Shown in pieces: positions 1 to 7,682 of a stretch of 58,884 nt of DNA. Under the pieces are notes generated by a model that saw only the letters and a list, made by a program, of their open reading frames with translations, was not told where the DNA came from and ran no database searches. A program made the translations under genes and the position numbers. This DNA is from Tistrella bauzanensis (GTDB lineage Bacteria > Pseudomonadota > Alphaproteobacteria > Tistrellales > Tistrellaceae), in NCBI RefSeq assembly GCF_014636235.1, contig NZ_BMDZ01000036.1, positions 1 to 58,884 of the forward strand, given 5' to 3'. Each line of letters starts with the position of its first letter. Position 1 is the stretch's first letter.

Positions 1-3000
1 AAGGCACCGCTGTCGGCATCACTATAACCGGCATCCGACAGCAGGTCGGCAATCGCGATCGTGCCGGTCCCGCTGTGCTCGGTTCCATCCGGCAGGTCGA
101 TGCCGTCGCCCGAAATCACCGGCGCGTCGTTCACCGCCGCCAGATTGATCGTCAACGTGTCGCTGTCGGTCAGCGTGCCGCCGGTGCCGGTATTGCCCTG
201 ATCGCTGATCGCGATCGACACGACCTTGTTGCCGCTGGCATTGGCGACGGGTGTGAAGGTGAGGTTGCCTGCGCTTGCCAGGAAGGTGTTGATTTCCAGG
301 ACGGAGCCGGTGAGCGTGACACCATTGGTGACGCTGGCGACCGTTACGCCGCCACCGCTGGCACCGCCCGCGATCGTGCCCTCGGTGCTGGTGATGGTCA
401 CCACCACGTCGGCCGACGAGGCGTCGGTGTCGGTGAACGTCACATGGGACGTGGTGATGTTGAAGACGGTGTCTTCCGTCCCCGACACTGTGGCCCCACC
501 CGGCAGGCTGATCACCGGCGCGTCGTTCACCGGTGTGGTGGTCACGTTGAAGGTGTATTCAACCCCGTCGGTCAGACTGGGCGAGGACTGGCCGACGACG
601 ACCGTGAAGCTGCCATACAGCTCGCCGCCATTGTGGGTATAGGTGATCAGCCCGTTATTGATGTCCGCCTGGGTGAAGGTGCCGTTCTGGGCAATGGCCA
701 CGCCGTTGCGATAAAGCGTGCCGTTGATATCGGTGATGGTGCTGAGCGTATAGATGATCTGCGTGGCATCGCTCGTATCGTCCGCGAAGGTCAGCATGCC
801 CGCGGTAATGGTGACGGTGCCACCTTCGGCGACCGTGGCGCCGATATTGATCGACTGAGAGGGCGGCGTGTCGATTTCAACCGTCATGTCATAGGCGGTG
901 CTGGCCTGCGAATGCTCGTCGGTCACCACGAAACGGACCGTGCGATCGGCCCCGTCGACATCACCGACGGCGCTGCTATTGTCGTAGTGGATCGCGCGCA
1001 CGAGATTGATATAGACCATCATCGACGCGGTGCCCGTAAGGGTCAGCACGCCGGTCGACGGATTGTACTCGACGACGGTGATATCGCCACCGGGATCCGC
1101 CGCCAGCTTGTCCGCAGCCGAAATCACCAGCGACTCGGCCGCGCCGTCAGGCCGGTTCACCAGTGTGATCGTGGCCGACGACATGTTCACGCTGTCATCG
1201 ATGACAACGAATGACGATGAGATCCGCACGCCGCCACTGCCAGGCGTGAAAACCGTGCCAGAACCGGTCAGCGCCGGCGCATCATCATCCACGCTGGTCA
1301 CGGCGATACCGCTGCCGATGAGCACGTCGGAGGTGGCGCCGTCGGCATCGGTCACGGTGGCGCGCAGGATGCGCGACCCGGCGGCGTCGGGCGTGTAGGC
1401 CGATCCGGTATTGCCCCAGGCCGGAGCATCCGCGGTCGACGAGTAGGTGATCGTGCGCAGTGCCGCCTGCATCTGCGCCGCCGTGCCGCTGCCGGTCAGC
1501 GTCAGGACCAGCGCACCGCTCTCCATCGCGACGCTGGCGGTGTAGGGTCCGGGTGCCGTGATCGCGAGCACATCGCCATCATGCGGATTGGAGATCCAGA
1601 CCCGCGCCGAGGTGATCAGGTCGCCATCGTCATCGGCCACCGTGATGATCGGCAGGATGTTGACCGGCGCGTTGCCCTCGGTCCAGAACACGGTCTGCGG
1701 GCCGCCCAGGACCGGGGTGGTATCGTTCACCATCTCGACCGCGCCGATATCGATGGCACTGCCGGACACGCGCGTGCCGCCGCGCTGGTCGGTGGCGGGC
1801 GCGCCCGAAATCGACGGGTTGCCGGCATCGATCGCCGAGCTGCCGGAGCCCGGCAGCATGGTCGGCGTGGCGCCGCCATTGTCCTGCAACGTACCCAGAA
1901 CCGGGTCGGTGGTCTTGTCGGTGCCCACCGGCGTCCCGTCGCTCAGGGCGACGCTGTTGCTGTAATAGATGTTGTAACCGCCATTGCTGAAGGAGCCGCC
2001 GGAGACATTGATGCCCCGGCCGGTGTTGTTGTCGAAAATCGAATGGGTGACCGCCAGGCTGCCGCCATAGCTGTCGATCGTGCCGTTGCCCTCCCCGATG
2101 ATCGAGGTGTTGTTGCCCGCAAAGGTGCTGTGCGATACGGTCAGCGCGATGCTGTTTTCGATCGCCCCGCCATACTGGGCGGAATTGCCCGAGAAGGTGC
2201 TGTTGACGATCTCGGCGGTGGTGGCGGCGCCGGCCTCCATATTGATGGCGCCGCCCTGGCTGCTCGCGACATTGCCCGAGAAGGTCGAGCGGGTGATCGA
2301 GATATCGTAGACATGGCCGGATTTGAAGAAAACGGCGCCGCCATGTGACGCCGTCGTGTTCCCGGAAAAGTAGCTCGTGTCGATATTGACGGCCATGTTG
2401 CCGGCCGCGTCACCCACCAGCATGAGCGCGCCGCCACCCTCGGTGCCCGCCCCCGAGGTGCCTTCATTCTGGTCGAAGGTCGATCCGGAGACAGTGACCG
2501 TCCCCAGGCCGCTTCGGGCCCAGACGGCGCCACCCGCCAGCGCGGTGCTGTCGCTGAAGGTCGCGTCCGTGATGGTCAGCGAACCGGTACCCGTCACGCC
2601 ATCGTCGAAATAGACCGCGCCGCCCCGGACACCCTGGTTGGACGAAAACGTCACGCGCTCAATGGTGAGCGAATTATTGGCGTTGGAGACGAACGAGATC
2701 GCGCCGCCATTGCCGCTGTTGTCGGCCGAGCTGTTGTTGCCGCCGCTCAGCGCCAGATCCTGGAAGGTGGCGGTGGCATTGCTCACCGCGAACAGCGCGT
2801 CATCGGTGATCGACGTACCGGTGACGCTGCGGATATCGCCGGTGGAGGATTTGACGATGACCGCGTCGGTGATGGTGTTGAAACCGGCGGTGGTGGAAAT
2901 GTCGGCGGTGATGTCGATGGTGTCGGTGCCGCCGGCGGCATTGGCGTTGGTGATCGCCGTGTTCAACTGGCTGGTATTGGCGGCGGTGAACGTCGCCAGG

Positions 3001-3821
3001 ATGCCGTCATAGCCGGCCTGGGCCTCGGCGGTCAGCGCGATGGTGGTCTCGATCGTGCCGGTGGCCACCTCAAGCTGCCAGTCGCCATGGCGGCCGCCAT
3101 CATTGGCGGTGATGCCACCGGTGGCGTCATCGGAGGCGGCGACATCGGCGCCGGTCAACTCGGACAGCCGGCCCAGAAACACCGAGCCCTCGGGGCCGCC
3201 AGCGACATCGCAGCCATAGAGCAGGATATCGGCGCCCTCGGCCAGCCCGGCGCCGATCGCCGCCAGGTCGCCGGCATGATCCTCGATCGTGCGGTCCGAC
3301 AAGGCGGTCGCGCCGATCCAGATCTCGCCGACATTGCCTTCGGAAATGATGTGGATGGCATCGACGGCGCCCGACTGCGCGGCCACCCAGTCGGCGATCT
3401 GCGCCAACCCGTCTTCGCCGGCATCCAGCACCACGATCTCGACATCGGCGGCAAGGCCCGCCGCCAGGGTCTGCCAACCGTCAACCCGGGTGTCGATGAA
3501 CGCCACCTCGCGCCGGTCGGCGGCGGCGGCCGGCGCTCCGCCGATATCGCTGTCCTGATCATCGACAGGCGTGGTGTCGACCAGTGCCGCACGATCGTCA
3601 TGGGACGTGTCATGCGCCGTGGCATCGGTATCGGGGCGCAGTGCGGCGGCGGCATCCTGTGCCGCCTGATCCTGAAGCGCCTCGGCCGCCGTGGCAACGC
3701 CGGCGGCATCGAACATCATCCGCGGTTCCAGCGCCTGCGCCAGCGATACCCGTCGACCGGGGCGCCGTGGCGCCAGCGTGTTGCGGCCAGCCTGATCACC
3801 CCGACGACGAAAGCGACGCAT
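1..3821 (-). CDS. Giant LEPR/DUF4347 repeat surface protein (C-terminus outside window)
   Basis: An open frame runs from ATG at 3821 to the window edge without a stop, about 1273 codons. The basic N-terminus carries LEPRMMFDAA at residues 31-40, matching the LEPR-type N-terminal motif of very long secreted proteins. A DUF4347 domain follows at about residues 104-260, with LLYGCDVA at 200-207. Then comes a polymorphic beta-helix region with repeated GGA(I/V) turns, closed by a choice-of-anchor-Q-like segment (DNGGATPTMLPGSGSSAIDAG, then DQRGG and DIGAVE). Cadherin/VCBS-like repeats (VNDAPVIS, NAPVIS-type linkers, DTDASSADVVVTITS) run to the window edge. This architecture is typical of adhesins or biofilm proteins exported across both membranes. 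At the position where DUF4347 relatives usually have SHG, this protein has SEG (Glu161). The nearby HlyD/M50 operon at 7683-12496 is a candidate exporter, by inference. Confidence 0.85.
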   Translation of the reverse strand, partial: MRRFRRRGDQAGRNTLAPRRPGRRVSLAQALEPRMMFDAAGVATAAEALQDQAAQDAAAALRPDTDATAHDTSHDDRAALVDTTPVDDQDSDIGGAPAAAADRREVAFIDTRVDGWQTLAAGLAADVEIVVLDAGEDGLAQIADWVAAQSGAVDAIHIISEGNVGEIWIGATALSDRTIEDHAGDLAAIGAGLAEGADILLYGCDVAGGPEGSVFLGRLSELTGADVAASDDATGGITANDGGRHGDWQLEVATGTIETTIALTAEAQAGYDGILATFTAANTSQLNTAITNANAAGGTDTIDITADISTTAGFNTITDAVIVKSSTGDIRSVTGTSITDDALFAVSNATATFQDLALSGGNNSSADNSGNGGAISFVSNANNSLTIERVTFSSNQGVRGGAVYFDDGVTGTGSLTITDATFSDSTALAGGAVWARSGLGTVTVSGSTFDQNEGTSGAGTEGGGALMLVGDAAGNMAVNIDTSYFSGNTTASHGGAVFFKSGHVYDISITRSTFSGNVASSQGGAINMEAGAATTAEIVNSTFSGNSAQYGGAIENSIALTVSHSTFAGNNTSIIGEGNGTIDSYGGSLAVTHSIFDNNTGRGINVSGGSFSNGGYNIYYSNSVALSDGTPVGTDKTTDPVLGTLQDNGGATPTMLPGSGSSAIDAGNPSISGAPATDQRGGTRVSGSAIDIGAVEMVNDTTPVLGGPQTVFWTEGNAPVNILPIITVADDDGDLITSARVWISNPHDGDVLAITAPGPYTASVAMESGALVLTLTGSGTAAQMQAALRTITYSSTADAPAWGNTGSAYTPDAAGSRILRATVTDADGATSDVLIGSGIAVTSVDDDAPALTGSGTVFTPGSGGVRISSSFVVIDDSVNMSSATITLVNRPDGAAESLVISAADKLAADPGGDITVVEYNPSTGVLTLTGTASMMVYINLVRAIHYDNSSAVGDVDGADRTVRFVVTDEHSQASTAYDMTVEIDTPPSQSINIGATVAEGGTVTITAGMLTFADDTSDATQIIYTLSTITDINGTLYRNGVAIAQNGTFTQADINNGLITYTHNGGELYGSFTVVVGQSSPSLTDGVEYTFNVTTTPVNDAPVISLPGGATVSGTEDTVFNITTSHVTFTDTDASSADVVVTITSTEGTIAGGASGGGVTVASVTNGVTLTGSVLEINTFLASAGNLTFTPVANASGNKVVSIAISDQGNTGTGGTLTDSDTLTINLAAVNDAPVISGDGIDLPDGTEHSGTGTIAIADLLSDAGYSDADSGA

Positions 3822-3982
3822 GATTACCGTCCCCCGAACCCATAACGGGCCAGCCGCATCGTCGATGAAGCCCGACCACTGTGTTGGCATCCCCTCAGCC
3901 ACCACGTCGGACCAGGATCGGTCACATGCGATGGCAGGCGCTCCGCGCCTTTTGCAGGCGCAGGCGTCATTTCCCGGATTTT

Positions 3983-4000
3983 GGTTAAGCTAGCTGAACC
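3983..4000. promoter_or_regulatory. 18-bp near-perfect palindrome, candidate operator
   Basis: GGTTAAGCTAGCTGAACC differs from its own reverse complement only at positions 5 and 14. It lies about 160 bp upstream of the giant protein's ATG and 290 bp upstream of the DUF6916 gene. The size and symmetry fit a dimeric repressor or activator site; the regulator is unknown. Confidence 0.4.
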
Positions 4001-4093
4001 ATTTCGAGAGCGGAAGCCGCATCGCACGCGCCACCCGGCACAAGGCAGGGTTCAGCCCATTGATTCCGCATGTTTTTGAACGCTGCCAATGAC

Positions 4094-4107
4094 TTGATCA
4101 ACGTCAA
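4094..4107. promoter_or_regulatory. FNR/FixK-like box
   Basis: TTGAT-CAAC-GTCAA matches the TTGAT-N4-ATCAA consensus of the FNR/FixK family at 9 of 10 defined bases. It lies 180 bp upstream of the DUF6916 start and 273 bp upstream of the giant gene. A chance match is possible, but its placement in a divergent promoter region supports a function. Confidence 0.35.
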
Positions 4108-4287
4108 CGGCCGTTAACCCTGCGCGGGTGCGGCAGGCGAGACTCCTGTCGTGATCCGTGCCACAGTACACACGTGCGGCAACCGAGGGGCGAAACGGCG
4201 CGTATCTGCCATCCTGCAATTGCAACCTGTGCAGGCGCGGAGCCTGTTCCAGCCTGGCCGTTCTGACTTGAATCATCGGGAAACAGG

Positions 4288-4611
4288 ATGTTCGAGAATT
4301 TTACCTACGAGACCTTCGCGCCCCATGTCGGCACCGAGTTTCACGTCCGGCTGCCGCAAGGCAATCTGCCACTCACCCTGGTCACGGCCCGCCCCGGCGT
4401 TCAGGCGATGCTGACCGGCATGCGCCGGATGGGGTTCAGCCTGCTGTTCCGGGGGCCGGCACAGTTTTACCTGCCGGCCAACAGCTATGACATCACCCAT
4501 CCGCGGCTGGGGCTGCTGAAGATGATGTTCGTCTGCCCGGTGATCGCGCCGATCGACCCGGCGACCGGCCGGCCGGTTCAGGCCAACCACTATGAAGCGA
4601 TTTTCAACTGA
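4288..4611 (+). CDS. DUF6916 family protein
   Basis: A 107-residue soluble protein with the features of the DUF6916 family: a beta-rich start (FENFTYETFAPHVGTEFHV), a central FSLLFRGP segment, the HPRLGLLKMMFVCPV stretch and a C-terminal YEAIFN. Members are usually encoded directly beside collar-domain (MdpB-like) proteins, as here. The function is unknown; a chaperone or structural partner of the collar proteins is an inference. The ATG at 4288 has a weak upstream AGG and no better in-frame start. The first collar gene begins 99 bp downstream on the same strand, so the four genes probably form one transcript. Confidence 0.8.
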   Translation: MFENFTYETFAPHVGTEFHVRLPQGNLPLTLVTARPGVQAMLTGMRRMGFSLLFRGPAQFYLPANSYDITHPRLGLLKMMFVCPVIAPIDPATGRPVQANHYEAIFN

Positions 4612-4710
4612 CCGTCCCGTCCGGACCGCCGCAACCTGCGGGTCCGGACGGCCACGACTGCACGACGCCGCCATCAAGAAACCGGAACATGACGAGGACG
4701 GAGGCAGATC

Positions 4711-5304
4711 ATGGATTCACCCTTTATCGCCAGCATCGTGCCCTGGGCACCGGATTTCGCGCCGCGTGGCTGGGCCTATTGCCGGGGCCAGCTTCTGGCG
4801 ATCTCTCAGTATCAGACGGTCTTCGCGCTGATCGGCACCACCTATGGGGGCAATGGCACCACCACCTTCGCCCTGCCCAATCTGCAAAGCCGCACACCGG
4901 TGGGTACGGGACACGGCCCGGGCCTGCCCGTGGTATCGCTGGGTGAAGCGGCGGGCGCCGAAACCTCGACCATGACCACCGCCAACATGCCCGCCCATAT
5001 CCACAGCGCCTTCCCGCAGATGACGGCCACTATCGGCCTGTCCAGCGCGCCGGCCACGGCGTCGGACCCGGTTGGCAAGACCCTGGCGACCGCATCGGTG
5101 CGCATCGGCTCCGGCCCCGGCGCCCAGACCTTCCCGGTGCTCAATTACGCCGCGGGCACGCCCGATGCCGTCCTGACCACCACCGTGGACGGCACGCTCG
5201 GCCTTGCCGATACCGGCGGTTCGCAGCCCTTCCCGATCATTCAGCCCTATCAGGCGCTGCATTTCATTTTCGCCCTGACCGGCATCTTCCCGCCGCGCAG
5301 TTGA
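4711..5304 (+). CDS. Phage tail collar domain protein 1 (MdpB-like)
   Basis: A 197-residue protein of the microcystin-dependent-protein/phage-collar family (COG4675 type). It has the hallmark N-terminal collar: FAPRGWAYCRGQLLAIS, then ALIGTTYGGNGTTTFALPNLQSRTPVGTG. The end is FPIIQPYQALHFIFALTGIFPPRS. A GGAGG motif sits 8 nt before the ATG. These proteins resemble the receptor-binding tips of phage tail fibres but are common on non-phage chromosomal loci; no capsid, terminase or tail genes are nearby. It is the first of three tandem paralogues. Confidence 0.88.
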   Translation: MDSPFIASIVPWAPDFAPRGWAYCRGQLLAISQYQTVFALIGTTYGGNGTTTFALPNLQSRTPVGTGHGPGLPVVSLGEAAGAETSTMTTANMPAHIHSAFPQMTATIGLSSAPATASDPVGKTLATASVRIGSGPGAQTFPVLNYAAGTPDAVLTTTVDGTLGLADTGGSQPFPIIQPYQALHFIFALTGIFPPRS

Positions 5305-5343
5305 CGCGCCAGTCCCATTCCGTCTCAGAGAGAGGTTTGAAGA

Positions 5344-5940
5344 ATGACCCCGTTCATCGGACTGGCCATGTACTGGGCGCCCGATTTCGCGCCACGCAAC
5401 TGGGCCTATTGCGCCAACCAGCTGATCGCGATCAGCCAGAACACCGCCCTGTTCTCGCTGCTCGGCACCACCTATGGCGGTAATGGCACCGTGACCTTCG
5501 CGCTGCCCGACACGCGCAGCCGCTCGGTTCTGGGCGCCGGGCTCAATCCCGGCGGTTCGACCTATATGCTGGGAGAAATTGGCGGCACCCCCAACACCAC
5601 CCTGCTGACGACCGATATGCCGGCCCATACCCATGCCACCACCGGCAACCTGACCATCGGCCTGCCGGCCACCGCCACCGCTGCCGCGACCGGCACCCCC
5701 GGCCCGGGGCTCGCCTTTGCCGGCGCCCAGAGCACATTCGAATCTGGCGGCGTTCAGGAGACATTTCCGGTCCTGGCCTATAACGACGCCACGCCCGACA
5801 CCCAGTCGGCGCCGGGCCAGGTGGTGGGCACCGCCAATACCGGTGTCAGCGGCCAGAACAACCCGATATCGATCACCCAGCCCTATCTGGGGCTGAACAT
5901 CATCATCGCGCTCTACGGCATCTTCCCGCCGCGCAGCTGA
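5344..5940 (+). CDS. Phage tail collar domain protein 2 (MdpB-like)
   Basis: A 198-residue paralogue of the preceding gene. It has the same FAPRNWAYCANQLIAIS and LLGTTYGGNGTVTFALPDTRSR collar motifs and the same ending (ITQPYLGLNIIIALYGIFPPRS). The middle part (about residues 75-165) is diverged, which is the part expected to vary if the protein contacts different ligands. A purine-rich GAGAGAGG precedes the ATG. It begins 39 bp after gene 1. Function is unproven; surface or receptor binding is inferred from the fold. Confidence 0.88.
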   Translation: MTPFIGLAMYWAPDFAPRNWAYCANQLIAISQNTALFSLLGTTYGGNGTVTFALPDTRSRSVLGAGLNPGGSTYMLGEIGGTPNTTLLTTDMPAHTHATTGNLTIGLPATATAAATGTPGPGLAFAGAQSTFESGGVQETFPVLAYNDATPDTQSAPGQVVGTANTGVSGQNNPISITQPYLGLNIIIALYGIFPPRS

Positions 5941-5974
5941 TCACCGCCAGGATCACAGGACAGGAGAGAAACGG

Positions 5975-6586
5975 ATGGATGGAGTCTATCTGGGCGCGAT
6001 CTTCCTCTGGGCGCCCAATTTTGCCCCGCGCGGCTATTCGTTCTGCCATGGCCAGTTGATATCGATCTCGCAGAACGACGCGCTGTTCAGCCTGCTCGGC
6101 ACCACCTATGGTGGCGACGGTCAGACCACCTTCGGCCTGCCCGACCTGAAGGGCCGGGTGCCGGTCGGCGTCGGCCAGGGGCCCGGCCTGTCGAATTACA
6201 CCCTGGGCCAGACCTCCGGCACCGAGACCGTGACCCTGACCCGGAACAATCTGGCGTACCACAGCCACACCGTGACCACTGCCCTGCAGACCGCCGTGCC
6301 GGTGCTCACGGCCGCGGCGACCGATGCGGCGCCGACGAACGCCACCCACCTCGCCACCGGCAATTACGTCCAGACCAATGCGCCGGGAACGCCGACCCGG
6401 CCATCCGACATCTTCCTCGCCACCGGCACCGCGGAAGGCACGCTCAACGGCGGCCAGATCAACGGCTCGCTGCTCGTCGGCTCGTCGGGCATGAACCTCC
6501 CCACCAACATCATGCAGCCCTTCTCCACCCTGAACTACATCACCCCTCTCTACGGCATCTATCCGCCGCGCGGCGGGATGAGCTGA
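5975..6586 (+). CDS. Phage tail collar domain protein 3 (MdpB-like)
   Basis: A 203-residue third paralogue. The collar is FAPRGYSFCHGQLISIS followed by LLGTTYGGDGQTTFGLPDLKGR, with a diverged central region and the conserved C-terminus IMQPFSTLNYITPLYGIYPPR. AGGAGAG lies 7 nt before the ATG. It is the last gene of the DUF6916-collar set; the next ~1.1 kb is non-coding. Three copies with conserved ends and variable middles suggest duplication followed by diversification. Confidence 0.88.
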   Translation: MDGVYLGAIFLWAPNFAPRGYSFCHGQLISISQNDALFSLLGTTYGGDGQTTFGLPDLKGRVPVGVGQGPGLSNYTLGQTSGTETVTLTRNNLAYHSHTVTTALQTAVPVLTAAATDAAPTNATHLATGNYVQTNAPGTPTRPSDIFLATGTAEGTLNGGQINGSLLVGSSGMNLPTNIMQPFSTLNYITPLYGIYPPRGGMS

Positions 6587-7461
6587 CATCGGGCGACACC
6601 CACAGGAACCATCGGAACCAAGGGCGCGCGGAGATGATCCGCGTGCCCTTTGTCGTCCGGGACGCCACGGTCGCCGGCACCTGTGCGGCGGGCCCTCTGC
6701 GATCCCCCTGGCCGCCATCCGCGGACCGGCCTCCGCCGGCGGGCAGGTCTTGAATCGCAATCGTCCCGTAACACCCGTCGCCGCGGGGTTTTACTTAAAA
6801 TTAACTGTGCACTGCGGTATGACGGGAACGTTGAGCGTACAAGACTATTTTCATGCACGTGTCGCGCACCGAACCAACCGGTCAGCCTGGTGTAATGGCC
6901 GTTTTTCGCGAAAATTTTATCGAAATACTGTTCACCTCTGGTTCCAAGACGTGGCGCGACCCGCACCTAACCATCCCATCATATCCGTCTCCCGCGAACA
7001 TGTCTGACATCCTCTCCGCAACGCACAATTGCCAGAGGGTGAATCGGATGGGCTTACCCGGATCATTTTAAGAATGACGTATCATTATAATGTGATGCCA
7101 TAGATCCAGCCAGGCGCCCCATTTCGCGTAAGGCCTGTGTTATGTTCCGGTTTTATTCCTATTATTGAGCATTTTGTTCAATTGAAAGTTGCAACATATA
7201 GTAATGTTCTCAGGACGTTCCAAAAACATATAAATGATATATCATGATTAATTTCTGCTGTAAAAGCATGCCAGGGCATGGCGGCAGGTCTGGAGCAGGC
7301 TGTGAGGGCGTTTTGACGCATGCTTTGCGATGCGTATCAACCAGGCCATGGGCGTGCGCGGCCGCACATCGGCCATGCCATGCGACGGCCGGATATCGCC
7401 GCCGGAGCGGCGGACACCCACCTCTGGCGCGAGAAACCCCCGCCACGCAATCGAAACGCGA
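6587..7461. other. Long non-coding region, AT-rich in part
   Basis: No ORF with family-like sequence is visible. The part from about 6780 to 7260 is much more AT-rich than the genes around it. It holds two related palindromes with ATGA...TCAT arms and four central bases (7074-7085 with CGTA, 7234-7245 with TATA), plus the palindrome TTCAATTGAA near 7177. A weaker promoter-like pair, TTGACG (7313-7318) and TATCAA (7335-7340), is also present. Confidence 0.5.
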
Positions 7462-7490
7462 TGGACATCTCCGGGCAGTCACCATATAGT
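7462..7490 (+). promoter_or_regulatory. Sigma70-type promoter of small RNA
   Basis: TGGACA (7462-7467), a 17-nt spacer and TATAGT (7485-7490) match the -35/-10 consensus at 5 of 6 bases each. Predicted transcription start is near 7497. The only feature downstream on this strand is a structured stretch ending in an intrinsic terminator. Confidence 0.6.
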
Positions 7491-7496
7491 CGGAGA

Positions 7497-7652
7497 CGCA
7501 AACCGGCTACGCGACAGCGTGGGGGTTTTGTATGGGATGGCGGGTATGACGCGATACCGGCTGGCCCCATCGCGCAGGTTTACCCGAACCTGTCCGGTGA
7601 AGATGCGACACCGAACTGAACGCGGCGAGACATTATCTCGCCGCGTTTTTTT
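7497..7652 (+). ncRNA. Candidate small RNA (~155 nt), family not recognised
   Basis: The stretch lies between a strong promoter match and a perfect intrinsic terminator, and contains no convincing ORF. Predicted helices include GGTAT/ATACC around 7545-7560, inside a possible TGGG/CCCA clamp, and CAGGTT-TACCCG-AACCTG at about 7575-7592, before the terminator stem. It sits between converging transcription units and so is not a leader of a visible gene. I see no signature of 6S RNA, SRP RNA, tmRNA or RNase P. Start is inferred from the promoter; the end from the U tract. Confidence 0.5.
7621..7652 (+). terminator. Intrinsic terminator
   Basis: A perfect 10-bp stem CGCGGCGAGA / TCTCGCCGCG with loop CATTA is followed by seven T residues on the plus strand. 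On the minus strand the stem lacks a U tract, so it mainly ends plus-strand transcripts. Confidence 0.85.
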
Positions 7653-7682
7653 CCGTCACGCCCGCTGATCTTCGCCGGACGC

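Larger units (their letters stand above)
3822..4287. other. Divergent intergenic region
   Basis: This 466-bp non-coding stretch separates the giant minus-strand gene from the plus-strand DUF6916/collar genes, so promoters in both directions are expected here. I see an 18-bp near-perfect palindrome and an FNR-like box, listed separately. No credible ORF is present. Confidence 0.6.

Noticed and set aside
4288-6586. Prophage or tailocin remnant suggested by collar-domain genes
   Set aside because: No capsid, terminase, portal, sheath, lysis or integrase genes are near; the genes sit in a chromosomal non-phage context with DUF6916.
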